A stretch of DNA of 64,000 nucleotides from SpSt-600 sp042408195 (lineage in GTDB: Bacteria; Chloroflexota; Anaerolineae; SpSt-600): the NCBI GenBank assembly GCA_042408195.1, contig JBHOQL010000067.1, positions 33,379 through 97,378 of the forward strand, written 5' to 3'. The translations under genes and the position numbers were made by a program. The notes below the pieces were generated by a model. That model was given only the letters and a program-made list of their open reading frames with translations, did not search any database and was not told where the DNA came from. Shown here piece by piece: positions 17,658-26,534 of this stretch (positions are counted from its first letter, which is position 1; every line of letters begins with the position of its first letter).

Positions 17658-17702
17658 GCTACTCACACCGCCTGGAAGCCTGGTAAAAGGACAGAGAAAA
17701 AT

Positions 17703-17730
17703 TTGCCTATTTTCCCGGGTTAAGTATAAT
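17703..17730 (+). promoter_or_regulatory. Promoter of the nuo operon
   Basis: A perfect -10 TATAAT (17725-17730) lies 16 bp after TTGCCT (17703-17708). It sits between the upstream terminator and the nuoA start, giving a leader of about 30-35 bases. The same TTGCCT/TATAAT pair recurs at two other promoters in this window. Confidence 0.7.
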
Positions 17731-17770
17731 ATGAGAGGTTTTTCACGAACTGAAAAGGAGGGGACAAACC

Positions 17771-18127
17771 TTGCTTAACCAGTATCTTTTCGTGGGCATT
17801 CTGATGCTGATGGCTCTAGCGGTTCCCCTGATAGGCATAGGTTTCGCCTGGCTTATACGCCCCAAGAGACCAAACCCCATAAAGCAATCCATATACGAGT
17901 GTGGCCTTGAAACCATCGGCGAAACATGGGTGCAGTTTAAAGTCCAATACTACATCTATGCTCTTATCTTCGCCATCTTCGACGTAGAAATAGCCTTCCT
18001 TCTGCCCTGGGCTGTGGCCTACAACAAACTTGGGCTTGTAGCCCTTTTGGATGTCTTCATCTTCCTTGGTATCCTCTTGGTAGCTCTGGCCTATGCCTGG
18101 CGCAAAGGGGCATTGGTTTGGAGGTGA
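17771..18127 (+). CDS. nuoA: NADH-quinone oxidoreductase subunit A
   Basis: 118 residues with three membrane helices, the full NuoA length. The conserved loop KQSIYECGLETIGE around residue 40 carries the family Cys and acidic residues near the quinone site. The start is the TTG at 17771, seven bases after GGAGGGG (17757-17763); no ATG is placed suitably. It is the first gene of the complex I operon and a membrane-arm subunit at the junction with the peripheral arm. Confidence 0.93.
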   Translation: MLNQYLFVGILMLMALAVPLIGIGFAWLIRPKRPNPIKQSIYECGLETIGETWVQFKVQYYIYALIFAIFDVEIAFLLPWAVAYNKLGLVALLDVFIFLGILLVALAYAWRKGALVWR

Positions 18128-18131
18128 AATT

Positions 18132-18644
18132 ATGGCTGAGGAAATCACGGTTCCCCCTGAACTCCGGCGCAACGTCCTTATTACTACGGTGGATAAGATT
18201 TACAACTGGGCTAGAAGGTCATCTCTCTGGCCCTTAACTTTTGGTCTGGCCTGCTGTGCCATAGAAATGATAGCTGCTTCCGCCTCGCGGTACGATATAG
18301 CCCGCTTCGGAGCGGAAGTCTTTCGGGCAACTCCCCGCCAAGCCGATCTCATGATTGTGGCCGGGACGGTAACTCACAAAATGGCCCCTCAGGTCCTGAG
18401 ACTCTACCACCAGATGCCCGAGCCTAAATACGTTATAGCGATGGGTAGTTGTGCCATATCTGGCGGAATCTTTAATTCCTATGCCGTTCTCCAAGGTGTG
18501 GACGAAATCATCCCCGTGGACGTTTACGTCCCTGGTTGCCCTCCCAGGCCTGAAGCCCTGCTGGACGCCCTTATCAAGCTCCAGAAGAAGATTGACCGTC
18601 AGTCCATCCTTACGGTTCCCTGGTACAGGAGGGAGAAAGCATGA
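18132..18644 (+). CDS. nuoB: NADH-quinone oxidoreductase subunit B
   Basis: 170 residues. It carries cluster N2 of complex I, with ligands visible as Cys41-Cys42 (GLACCAIE), Cys107 (GSCAISGG) and Cys136 (PGCPPRPE). The ATG at 18132 is preceded by GGAGGTG. An upstream in-frame ATG inside nuoA is not needed. The stop overlaps the nuoC start by four bases. This peripheral-arm subunit sits at the membrane and reduces quinone together with NuoD. Confidence 0.94.
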   Translation: MAEEITVPPELRRNVLITTVDKIYNWARRSSLWPLTFGLACCAIEMIAASASRYDIARFGAEVFRATPRQADLMIVAGTVTHKMAPQVLRLYHQMPEPKYVIAMGSCAISGGIFNSYAVLQGVDEIIPVDVYVPGCPPRPEALLDALIKLQKKIDRQSILTVPWYRREKA

Positions 18645-19147
18645 TGGAGGAACTCTTCCAACTTCTCAAGGAGAAGTTCCCCGAAGCCGTTTTGGAAATA
18701 CCCGAAGAGGCCAAAGATCCAACCGTTGTCATCCGTAAGGAGCATATCCGAGAAGTCGCCTATTTCCTCAGGGATGAGATCGGTTTCAACTACCTCTCCT
18801 TTATGGCCGGCGTTGACTTTCCCGAAAGGTTTGAGGTAGTTTATTACCTTTACTCAATGGGACGAGAACCCATCATCAGCAACCTTGGCCCGTTAGCTCT
18901 CAAGGTCTACGTTGAAGACAAAGCTAATCCCTCTCTTCCAACCGTAAGCGATATCTGGCCCAGTGCCTTTCAGCAAGAGCAAGAAATCTACGATTTATTC
19001 GGCATTGTCTTTGAAGGCCACCCGGATCTCAGGAGGATATTCATGTGGGAAGGCTTCCCGGGCTGGCCGCTGCGGAAGGATTTTGAGAACCGACTTTTCA
19101 CTTTCAAGGAGCTGGAGCCCACCAGACCAAAAGCTCCCCAATGGTAA
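18641..19147 (+). CDS. nuoC: NADH-quinone oxidoreductase subunit C
   Basis: 168 residues, the 30-kDa subunit family. Landmarks are the NYLSFMAGVDFPE segment near residue 47, the SDIWPSAFQQEQEIYDLFGI region near 105-120, and the C-terminal GHPDLRRIFMWEGFPG followed by PLRKDF. It is a separate gene and not fused to nuoD. ATG 18641 follows AGGAGGG by seven bases; a second ATG comes directly after it. It is a peripheral-arm subunit. Confidence 0.93.
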   Translation: MMEELFQLLKEKFPEAVLEIPEEAKDPTVVIRKEHIREVAYFLRDEIGFNYLSFMAGVDFPERFEVVYYLYSMGREPIISNLGPLALKVYVEDKANPSLPTVSDIWPSAFQQEQEIYDLFGIVFEGHPDLRRIFMWEGFPGWPLRKDFENRLFTFKELEPTRPKAPQW

Positions 19148-19162
19148 CGGAGGAAAAGACTC

Positions 19163-20272
19163 ATGGCGGTTGCCCTTAAAACTCAGGAAATTATCCTCAA
19201 CATGGGGCCTCAACACCCCAGCACTCACGGGGTGTTCCGCATGGTCCTGACCCTGGAAGGGGAAACCATCGTGGACTTGAAGCCTGTCTACGGCTACCTC
19301 CACCGAGGGATTGAGAAGCTGAGCGAAGGCCGCTCCTACCTCCAGGCTGTCCCGATGACTGACCGCCTCGACTACATGTGTGCTATGACCAACGAGTTCG
19401 CCTATGCGGTGGCCGTGGAGAAGCTGGCCGGGATCAAACCCCCGGAGAGGGCCGAATACATAAGAGTCATCATGGCCGAATTTACTCGAATCCTGAACCA
19501 CATGATGGCTATCGGCTTTCTCTTCAACGACCTTGGCGCATATTTCACCCCTGTCCTTTACGGCTTCAGGGCCAGGGAACATATATTGGATCTCTTTGAA
19601 TGGGTTTCGGGCTCGCGAATGATGCCAAACTACATCCGCCCCGGTGGAGTAGCTGGTGACCTCCCTGACGGCTTCATCCCGCAGGCCAAAAAGTTAGTGA
19701 GCCACCTCTGGAAGTTCGCCGATGAGCTGGATACTTTCCTGTCTGAAAATGAAATCTTCCTCCAGCGCGCAAGAGGGGTAGGAGTACTCCCTCCCGATGT
19801 GGCCATAGCTTATGGAGTTACGGGTCCTGTCCTTAGGGCCTCGGGGGTCAAGTACGATGTCCGTCGAGCTGAGCCTTACTCCGTATACGACCGCTTTGAT
19901 TTCGAAATCCCCACCCTTCCAAATGGCGATGTCTACGACCGGTATATGGTAAGGCTTCTGGAGTGGAAGCAGAGCCTGCGCATCTTGGAGCAGGCCCTTG
20001 ACCAAATTCCCGAGGGTCCTGTTTCAGAGAAAGTCCCCAGGAGATTGCGCCCACCCAAAGGAGAGGTATACGGCCGGATTGAGGCCCCTAAAGGCGAGCT
20101 CGGGTTTTACTTAGTGAGCGACGGTTCCGATAAGCCCTACCGTTTCAAGGTCCGCCCTACCTCCTTTGTAAACCTGGGGGTCATGAGGGAAATAACTGTG
20201 GGCCATAAGGTGGCCGACGTGGTCATAATCCTGGGTAGCATTGACATAACCATGGGAGAGGTGGACCGATGA
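19163..20272 (+). CDS. nuoD: NADH-quinone oxidoreductase subunit D
   Basis: 369 residues, the 49-kDa subunit, evolutionarily related to NiFe hydrogenase large subunits. The quinone-site loop GPQHPSTHG is intact, as is the region DRLDYMCAMTNEFAYAVAVE around residue 70. The hydrogenase metal ligands are absent, as expected for true NuoD. The C-terminus ends SIDITMGEVDR, the family ending. Its stop overlaps nuoH by four bases. Confidence 0.94.
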   Translation: MAVALKTQEIILNMGPQHPSTHGVFRMVLTLEGETIVDLKPVYGYLHRGIEKLSEGRSYLQAVPMTDRLDYMCAMTNEFAYAVAVEKLAGIKPPERAEYIRVIMAEFTRILNHMMAIGFLFNDLGAYFTPVLYGFRAREHILDLFEWVSGSRMMPNYIRPGGVAGDLPDGFIPQAKKLVSHLWKFADELDTFLSENEIFLQRARGVGVLPPDVAIAYGVTGPVLRASGVKYDVRRAEPYSVYDRFDFEIPTLPNGDVYDRYMVRLLEWKQSLRILEQALDQIPEGPVSEKVPRRLRPPKGEVYGRIEAPKGELGFYLVSDGSDKPYRFKVRPTSFVNLGVMREITVGHKVADVVIILGSIDITMGEVDR

Positions 20273-21402
20273 TAGACTTGGAAAACATCTTCCCTTACCT
20301 GGGAGAACTCATAACCCGCTGGCTCAAAGGTTTTCTCCCTGCTTGGCTTGCTGACGTGATAATGATGGTGGTAGTGGGCTTGCTCATCATACTTCTGATG
20401 GTGGTAGTGGTCATGGCCATGACCCTGCTGGAGCGAAAGATTCTGGGGAGGCTCCAGGACAGACTTGGCCCCAACAGGGTAGGTCCCTACGGCCTAATCC
20501 AGCCTATCGCTGATGTGCTCAAACTCTTGATAAAAGAGGATATAGTCCCAGAAAAGGCTGACAAGCTTCTCCACTTCTTGGCGCCAGTCATAATAGTCGT
20601 GCCAGCTTTCATGGTCTGGGCTGTGATGCCTTTCGGCAAGAAGCTCGTAGCTGCTGATCTCAACATAGCTGTACTCTACGTCATCGCCTTGGGTTCCGTT
20701 ACTTCTATAGCCATCCTTATGGCTGGATGGGGTTCGGGTAACAAATATGCCTTACTGGGGGGATTCAGGGCAGTGGCCCAACTTTTCAGCTACGAAGTTC
20801 CAATGGCTCTGGCTGTCTTAAGCGTCGTAATGGCTGCGGGCTCTATGTCTCTTCAGAAAATCGTGGAAGCGCAGAGTCCTCTGCCTTTCCTCTTTCTCCA
20901 GCCTGTGGCTTTCTTTATTTACTTTATCTGTGGCATTGCCGAGACCAACCGGAGCCCCTTTGACCTACCGGAGGCTGAGTCAGAAATAATTGCCGGCTAC
21001 CACATCGAATATTCGGGAGTTAAGTGGGCTATGTTCTTCTTGGCCGAATATACCAACACTTTCGCCGTCTCGGCCATGGTGGTCACCCTCTTTCTCGGTG
21101 GATGGAGGGGACCGGTGCTTCCCTCTTATGTTTGGTTCTTCATCAAGGTAGCGATAGTAGTCTACGTTTTCTTCTGGCTCAGGGCTACCTTCCCCCGCCT
21201 CAGGATAGACCAGCTCCTCAATTTCTCTTGGAAGTTCTTGGTCCCTCTGGCTCTGGCTAACCTTCTGGTGACCGGCCTTGCGGTCAAGCTGGGGATCGGC
21301 TACTGGGGCAAGGTGATAGTATTCTGGGCTGGAAACCTTCTGGCCGGCGGACTGGCTTTATACCTTCTCGGCCGTTTTACCCCCAAGAGGGCTTTAGCCT
21401 AA
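20269..21402 (+). CDS. nuoH: NADH-quinone oxidoreductase subunit H
   Basis: 377 residues and about eight to nine membrane helices. Conserved cytoplasmic motifs are ERKILGRLQDRLGPNRVGP near residue 52, the TNRSPFDLPEAESE loop near 225-240, and RATFPRLRIDQLL near 305. It forms the quinone chamber with NuoB and NuoD. It is translationally coupled to nuoD. Confidence 0.94.
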   Translation: MIDLENIFPYLGELITRWLKGFLPAWLADVIMMVVVGLLIILLMVVVVMAMTLLERKILGRLQDRLGPNRVGPYGLIQPIADVLKLLIKEDIVPEKADKLLHFLAPVIIVVPAFMVWAVMPFGKKLVAADLNIAVLYVIALGSVTSIAILMAGWGSGNKYALLGGFRAVAQLFSYEVPMALAVLSVVMAAGSMSLQKIVEAQSPLPFLFLQPVAFFIYFICGIAETNRSPFDLPEAESEIIAGYHIEYSGVKWAMFFLAEYTNTFAVSAMVVTLFLGGWRGPVLPSYVWFFIKVAIVVYVFFWLRATFPRLRIDQLLNFSWKFLVPLALANLLVTGLAVKLGIGYWGKVIVFWAGNLLAGGLALYLLGRFTPKRALA

Positions 21403-21418
21403 AGGCGAGGGATGGAAA

Positions 21419-21943
21419 ATGTTCGGATTGGGGCTTCTCAAAGGGCTTTACACGACTTTTAAACACGGCGTTTTGACTTTCTTCAAGGGTTACAAGCACC
21501 CGTTCCCAAAACGCTATTTCACCAAAGGGCCTGTTCCCAGACTGGAACCGGAAGGGGTTGGCCTTTTCACGCTTCAGTATCCTGAAGAAAGGTACGCCAT
21601 GTTCCCCCGCTTCAGGGGAGTTCTCATGCACCTAAGGGATCCGGAGACAGGCCAGCCCAGGTGTACTGCTTGTGGGGCTTGTGCTCTGGCTTGCCCTCAC
21701 GGGGTTATTGAGGTTATAGCGGAAGGGAAGGGCAAGGAGAGGAAACTTGTGGATTACAAATACAACCTTGGTAGGTGCATTTTCTGTCGGCTTTGCGTGG
21801 AATCTTGCCCTTATGGTGCTATTGAAATGAGCCATGAGTACGAGCTAGCTGTTTACGAGAATAAGATGGTGCTAAACCTTGAGGATTTGCTCAAAATTGG
21901 TGACCGAAGCGGGATAACTGAAGCAGGATGGGCCTGGAAATAA
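21419..21943 (+). CDS. nuoI: NADH-quinone oxidoreductase subunit I (2x[4Fe-4S])
   Basis: 174 residues. Two ferredoxin-type motifs are complete: CTACGACALACP and CIFCRLCVESCP. Together they bind clusters N6a and N6b. The N-terminal amphipathic segment GLGLLKGLYTTFKHGV is typical of NuoI. It would pass electrons to NuoB; the upstream donor subunits NuoE, NuoF and NuoG are not encoded in this operon. Confidence 0.93.
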   Translation: MFGLGLLKGLYTTFKHGVLTFFKGYKHPFPKRYFTKGPVPRLEPEGVGLFTLQYPEERYAMFPRFRGVLMHLRDPETGQPRCTACGACALACPHGVIEVIAEGKGKERKLVDYKYNLGRCIFCRLCVESCPYGAIEMSHEYELAVYENKMVLNLEDLLKIGDRSGITEAGWAWK

Positions 21944-21959
21944 CTTTGGGGGTAGCATT

Positions 21960-22448
21960 ATGGGGATGCAAATAGCCTTTTTCCTTTTCAGCCTGATCGC
22001 AGTAATCGGGGCTTTGTTGGTGGTGACCACCAGGAGACTATTCCACAGTGCTCTTGCTTTGGTCCTTTCCTTTGTGGGAGTAGCTGGCCTCTACATCCTC
22101 CTGGAAGCTGAATTCTTGGCAGCCATCCAGATACTCATCTATGTGGGGGCCATTGCCCTCCTAATCCTATTCGCCATAATGCTGACGAGGCACCTCATGG
22201 ATCCTAAGGCCAGGGCTTTCAACGAGCAATGGTGGATCGCAGCCCTGGTGGCAGGTCTCTTATTTGTGGTCCTCTTGGCCATGATATGGAGGGTTCCGTG
22301 GCCTGTTAAGGAAGTGACTGCCCCTCATAACGTCATAGAAAACCTTGGTGCCTCTTTTGTGGGGGAGTATCTTGTCCCCTTCGAGGTAGTTTCCATCTTA
22401 CTGATGGCCGCCCTTATAGGGGCCATAATTATCGCCCGGGAGAGGTAA
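21960..22448 (+). CDS. nuoJ: NADH-quinone oxidoreductase subunit J
   Basis: 162 residues with five hydrophobic segments. The conserved region LVLSFVGVAGLYILLEAEFLA near residue 35-55 and the GAIALLILFAIML helix are characteristic of NuoJ. GGGGGTAG precedes the ATG at 21960; the ATG at 21966 is an alternative start. It is a membrane-arm subunit, four bases before nuoK. Confidence 0.92.
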   Translation: MGMQIAFFLFSLIAVIGALLVVTTRRLFHSALALVLSFVGVAGLYILLEAEFLAAIQILIYVGAIALLILFAIMLTRHLMDPKARAFNEQWWIAALVAGLLFVVLLAMIWRVPWPVKEVTAPHNVIENLGASFVGEYLVPFEVVSILLMAALIGAIIIARER

Positions 22449-22451
22449 GAA

Positions 22452-22760
22452 ATGATTCCTCTGAGCTGGTATTTAATTGTAGCAGCTGCCCTTTTCTGCA
22501 TTGGACTCTATGGAGTGCTGGCCCGCCGCAATGCTATTGGGATCCTGATGGGCGTGGAGCTAATGCTTAACGCTGTTAACCTAAACTTGGTGGCCTTTTG
22601 GCGTTATATTAACCCTACTGACCTTTCTGGCCTTGCATTTGCCATCTTTGTCATTGCCGTAGCAGCAGCCGAGGCAGCTGTCGGCTTGGCCATAATTATC
22701 TCCATTTACCGTACCCGTGATACGGTGAACGTAGAAGAAGTTGATCTGCTGCGAGGTTAA
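22452..22760 (+). CDS. nuoK: NADH-quinone oxidoreductase subunit K
   Basis: 102 residues, three membrane helices, the standard NuoK length. The two membrane glutamates used in proton translocation are seen in MGVELMLNAVNLN (near residue 36) and VAAAEAAVGLAI (near 72). It is followed not directly by nuoL but by a 162-bp interruption containing a decayed gene remnant. Confidence 0.93.
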   Translation: MIPLSWYLIVAAALFCIGLYGVLARRNAIGILMGVELMLNAVNLNLVAFWRYINPTDLSGLAFAIFVIAVAAAEAAVGLAIIISIYRTRDTVNVEEVDLLRG

Positions 22761-22761
22761 G

Positions 22762-22922
22762 GTGGAAAGAGGAGAAGTACTCGGTAGGCTCAGGGAGTTT
22801 CTGGAGCGGGGGGAAGGGATAATTTTTGCTTATCCCTTGAGGTGTTCAGCTTTGCCTGTGAGGATTTGGGCGATTTTGAGGCCTTTTTGCAATTTATGAG
22901 CACTCTTTTAAGGAGGCAGTGA
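22762..22922 (+). pseudogene. Remnant of a nucleotidyltransferase/HepT (MNT-HEPN) pair between nuoK and nuoL
   Basis: From the GTG at 22762 the frame reads VERGEVLGRLREFLERGEG then IIFAYP, which resembles the start of MNT-domain nucleotidyltransferases just before their GS motif. After about 22836 the coherent frame changes. From 22839 to the TGA at 22920-22922 it reads EVFSFACEDLGDFEAFLQF then MSTLLRRQ, which resembles the C-terminal end of HepT (DUF86) proteins. The middle of both genes is missing. A 7-bp perfect hairpin (22816-22822 / 22830-22836) lies at the junction. I infer deletion of most of an mntA-hepT-type module. Similarity is judged by eye from short segments. Confidence 0.45.
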
Positions 22923-24977
22923 ATGGAGGGGATTTTCTTCCTCAAACTGGTTTGGCTGATACCCCTTATACCTCTGGCTTCTTTCTGGATTATCGTCCTC
23001 TTCGCTAACCCCAGTAAAAGGCTCAGTCATTCCGTGGCCATAGGTGGCATTGCTCTGGCATGGCTCCTTTCCTGGGGCGCCCTTTACGAGGGGATAAAGC
23101 ATCACGTGGGGGCCGGTGAAAAGGCTTTCCACTTGAGCTGGAATTGGTTTCCCACCGGCCTAAGCTGGTTCAAAATGGGGGTTATAGTGGACCCCCTGAC
23201 CCTGGCTATGCTTTTCATGGTTCCTTTTGTTTGTCTCCTCATCTTCATTTACTCCGTCGGTTACATGCACGGTGACCCCCGCTACTCTCGTTACTTTGCC
23301 TATATTTCCCTCTTCGCCTGTGGGATGTTGGGCATGATCCTGGCTGATAACCTTCTCATGCTGATGGTTTTTTGGGAGGTCATGGGTCTCTGTTCTTACC
23401 TTTTAATAGGCTTTTGGTTTGAAAAACCCTCGGCGATGCGGGCTGGTCTAAAGGCTTTCATCACTACCCGCATTGGTGACGTAATGATGCTCTTGGGAAT
23501 TGTCTACCTTTATTCCCGCACTGGCTCCCTGACCTACACCGAGATTTTCAAGCCGGAAGTTTTGGAAGAGCTAGCCCATTCCACGGTGGCACTACCACTG
23601 CTAGGTGAGCTCCCTGTGGCCACGGTGATAGCGATGCTACTCTTCGGCGGGGCGGTGGGCAAAAGCGCCCAGTTCCCGCTCCACGTGTGGTTGCCTGATG
23701 CAATGGAAGGCCCCACCCCTGTCAGTGCCCTGATCCACGCTGCCACCATGGTGGCAGCAGGTGTCTACCTCGTGGCTCGCTCTTTCCCACTTTTCTCCGT
23801 TGTAGAGCACGGGCCTCAGCTCGGTCTTGTGGCCTTTATCGGTGCCTTCACTGCTTTCTTCGCTTCCACCATAGCCATCGCCCAGAACGATATAAAGCGA
23901 GTGCTGGCTTATTCCACCATAAGCCAGCTTGGTTACATGATTGCGGCTCTGGGGGTGGGAGCTTATGTGGCTGCTGTCTTTCACCTTATAACTCACGCCT
24001 TCTTCAAGGCTTTACTTTTCCTGGGTTCCGGTTCCGTCATCATTGGCACTCACCACGAAATGGACATGATGAAGATGGGCGGACTTCGCAAGCGGATGCC
24101 CATCACTTTTTGGACTTTCCTGATGGGAACACTGGCACTGGCTGGCATCCCGCCCTGGGCTGGATTTTGGAGCAAGGATGAAATTATCGGCCACGCTTTC
24201 CACCATGCCTCCGAGACAGGATTCCTCTCTTGGCCTGGCTTTGTCTGGATTATGGGCACGTTGGCGGCTTTCCTGACAGCTTTCTACATGGGTCGCCAGG
24301 TTTTCCTGACCTTCGCTGGGGAACCTCGCAGCCATCACGCTGAGAAGGCCCATGAAACTCCGTGGGTGATGACTGTACCCCTCATAATTCTTGCCTTCTT
24401 CTCCACTTTCTTGGGCTTCATAGGGGTACCTCACGATTTCCCAGTCCTTGGTCCGCTTCTCAACAATCCATTTCACCACCTTGTCGGAAAGGAATTCCCG
24501 GCTGTTCCCCTTAACTTCGGAGTGATGGGCCTTTCAGTACTCATGGGCTTTTCCGGCCTCGCTCTCTCTTGGGTTGTCTACGGCCGCAAGCCTCTCAAGG
24601 CTGGCCAGCCCGATCCCCTTTCCATCTCTCTCGGACCGATCTACACCGTCCTCAAGAACAAGTACTACATTGACGAGTTCTATCAGGCTACTGTCATCCG
24701 CTTCGCTCTGTGGCTCTCTGAGACCCTCTTCAAGTTTGACGATCGCTGGATCATTGACCCAATAGTGGATGGGGTCGGCAAGCTGGGCAGGAGGCTTTCA
24801 GAACTGGGAGGCATATTTGATCTCAAGGTTGTGGATGGGATCGTGAACGGTTTGGGGAAAGTCACCTCAGCTTTCGGAGGCCTGCTCCGTCTCACTCAGA
24901 CGGGTAAAGCCCAGAATTACCTTCTGGTGGCGGTCCTTACGGTGCTGATGCTTCTCGGGATATACATGGTGATATAA
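22923..24977 (+). CDS. nuoL: NADH-quinone oxidoreductase subunit L
   Basis: 684 residues, an antiporter-like subunit with the long C-terminal lateral helix region. Conserved elements are the FWEVMGLCSYLLIGFW region near 150, KSAQFPLHVWLPDAMEGPTP near 245, and the lysine/histidine helices around NDIKRVLAYSTISQLGYM near 330. The C-terminal 130 residues include the segment YYIDEFYQATV. AAGGAGG lies directly upstream inside the remnant's 3' end, so the remnant now supplies the nuoL ribosome binding site. It is the distal proton pump of complex I. Confidence 0.94.
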   Translation: MEGIFFLKLVWLIPLIPLASFWIIVLFANPSKRLSHSVAIGGIALAWLLSWGALYEGIKHHVGAGEKAFHLSWNWFPTGLSWFKMGVIVDPLTLAMLFMVPFVCLLIFIYSVGYMHGDPRYSRYFAYISLFACGMLGMILADNLLMLMVFWEVMGLCSYLLIGFWFEKPSAMRAGLKAFITTRIGDVMMLLGIVYLYSRTGSLTYTEIFKPEVLEELAHSTVALPLLGELPVATVIAMLLFGGAVGKSAQFPLHVWLPDAMEGPTPVSALIHAATMVAAGVYLVARSFPLFSVVEHGPQLGLVAFIGAFTAFFASTIAIAQNDIKRVLAYSTISQLGYMIAALGVGAYVAAVFHLITHAFFKALLFLGSGSVIIGTHHEMDMMKMGGLRKRMPITFWTFLMGTLALAGIPPWAGFWSKDEIIGHAFHHASETGFLSWPGFVWIMGTLAAFLTAFYMGRQVFLTFAGEPRSHHAEKAHETPWVMTVPLIILAFFSTFLGFIGVPHDFPVLGPLLNNPFHHLVGKEFPAVPLNFGVMGLSVLMGFSGLALSWVVYGRKPLKAGQPDPLSISLGPIYTVLKNKYYIDEFYQATVIRFALWLSETLFKFDDRWIIDPIVDGVGKLGRRLSELGGIFDLKVVDGIVNGLGKVTSAFGGLLRLTQTGKAQNYLLVAVLTVLMLLGIYMVI

Positions 24978-25009
24978 AGCCGAAATCCCTGAAAAAGGAG
25001 GCTTGAGAA

Positions 25010-26521
25010 ATGGGGTTTCCTATACTCTCAGCCATAACCTTTACCCCGGCGATCGGAGCGTTGATCCTCCTTTTCTTCCCGAAGGAAAAAGTAAAGCTCA
25101 TCAGGTGGTTTGCTATAGGTGTAAGTCTTATACCCTTAGCTCTTTCAATCTACCTCTGGCTTGCCTACAATCAAGCCGAAGGTGGAATCCAGTTCGTAGA
25201 GCGCCGCCTCTGGATACCTGCCATCAACGTCTGGTACCACGTAGGCGTCGACGGGATAAGTGTGCCCATGGTCTTCCTAACCTCCCTCCTTTCAACCCTG
25301 GGCTACTTCTATTCGGCCTACACCATCCACGAGCGAGTTAAGGAATACTACTTCCTGTTCCTCCTGCTTCAGACCGGAATGTACGGGGTCTTTGTGGCGC
25401 TGGACTTTGTCCTCTTCTATGTGTTCTGGGAGGTCGGCCTTGTCCCGATGTATCTTCTCATCGGGGTGTGGGGTGGAAAGCACCGCGAGTATGCGGCTAT
25501 AAAATTCTTCCTCTACACTTTAGCTGGAAGCGTCTTCATGCTTCTGGCCATCCTCGGGATTTATTTCACCACTGGAAGCTTTGACATCCTAAAGGCAGCT
25601 GAAGTGCACCCCTTCGCCGATAACTTCACGCTGGCCAGCCTGGCCTTCTGGGCTTTCTTTATCGCCTTTGCCATAAAGGTCCCAAGCTTCCCCTTCCACA
25701 CCTGGTTGCCCGATGCACACACTGAGGCCCCCACTGCCGGCAGCGTTATCCTGGCCGGCATCTTGCTGAAGCTGGGCTGCTACGGCCTCCTCCGGATAGT
25801 CCTGCCCATATTTCCTGAACCCTTCAGGTTCTACGCTCCTATTGTAGCTGTTCTCGGGCTCATAAGTATAGTTTATGGCGCCTTCGTATGTATGGCTCAG
25901 TGGGACCTCAAGCGCCTCATCGCTTATTCATCGGTGGCCCACATGGGTTACGTTGTTCTGGGGATCGCAGCGGCGGCCGCCAGCCTCAATTTCAACCATC
26001 CCGCCTATAGGGAAAGCTCAGCCATAGCCCTTAATGGTGCCACAATGCAGATGTTCAACCACGGCATCATAACAGGTGGCTTGTTCTTCCTGGTAGGCAT
26101 GATTTACGAACGGGCTCATACCAGAGACCTCAAAGTTTTCGGAGGCCTCGGAGCAAAACTCCCCTATTACTATGCTGTGGTGATGATCACCGGATTGGCC
26201 TCCCTTGGCCTACCTGGTCTTGCTGCGTTCTGGGGCGAGTTCTTGGTGTTCAGGGGCGCTTTCCACATAATCCCGTACATTGCCGCTTTCGGCGTCTTAG
26301 GCGTGGTGGCCACGGCTGGATACATCCTGTGGAAAGTGGTGCAGTTCATGTTCCTGGGACCTTTCAACGAGGAGAAATGGGGGCACCTCACCGATATGGA
26401 GACTTTTGAGAAAATAACCATGTGGCCGCTGTTGCTTTTCATGGTAGGTTTCGGCCTCTATCCCGCACCTTTGCTCAACATAATCAATACTGCTACAACT
26501 GCCCTCATGAGCAAACTGTGA
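25010..26521 (+). CDS. nuoM: NADH-quinone oxidoreductase subunit M
   Basis: 503 residues, an antiporter-like subunit. It shows VFWEVGLVPMYLLIGVWGG near 140, the KVPSFPFHTWLPDAHTEAPT segment near 225, and DLKRLIAYSSVAHMGYV near 300. AAAGGAGGC precedes the ATG. The proton-pump lysines and glutamate lie in the expected helices. It lies between nuoL and nuoN with short spacers. Confidence 0.94.
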   Translation: MGFPILSAITFTPAIGALILLFFPKEKVKLIRWFAIGVSLIPLALSIYLWLAYNQAEGGIQFVERRLWIPAINVWYHVGVDGISVPMVFLTSLLSTLGYFYSAYTIHERVKEYYFLFLLLQTGMYGVFVALDFVLFYVFWEVGLVPMYLLIGVWGGKHREYAAIKFFLYTLAGSVFMLLAILGIYFTTGSFDILKAAEVHPFADNFTLASLAFWAFFIAFAIKVPSFPFHTWLPDAHTEAPTAGSVILAGILLKLGCYGLLRIVLPIFPEPFRFYAPIVAVLGLISIVYGAFVCMAQWDLKRLIAYSSVAHMGYVVLGIAAAAASLNFNHPAYRESSAIALNGATMQMFNHGIITGGLFFLVGMIYERAHTRDLKVFGGLGAKLPYYYAVVMITGLASLGLPGLAAFWGEFLVFRGAFHIIPYIAAFGVLGVVATAGYILWKVVQFMFLGPFNEEKWGHLTDMETFEKITMWPLLLFMVGFGLYPAPLLNIINTATTALMSKL

Positions 26522-26534
26522 AAGGAGGTCAGCC

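Noticed and set aside
19163..20272. NuoD-like protein as a NiFe hydrogenase large subunit
   Set aside because: The paired CxxC nickel ligands are missing and the quinone-site GPQHPSTHG is present, in a full nuo operon.
22816..22836. 7-bp hairpin as a terminator between nuoK and nuoL
   Set aside because: No T-run follows, and termination here would cut off nuoLMN. It is better seen as part of the remnant.
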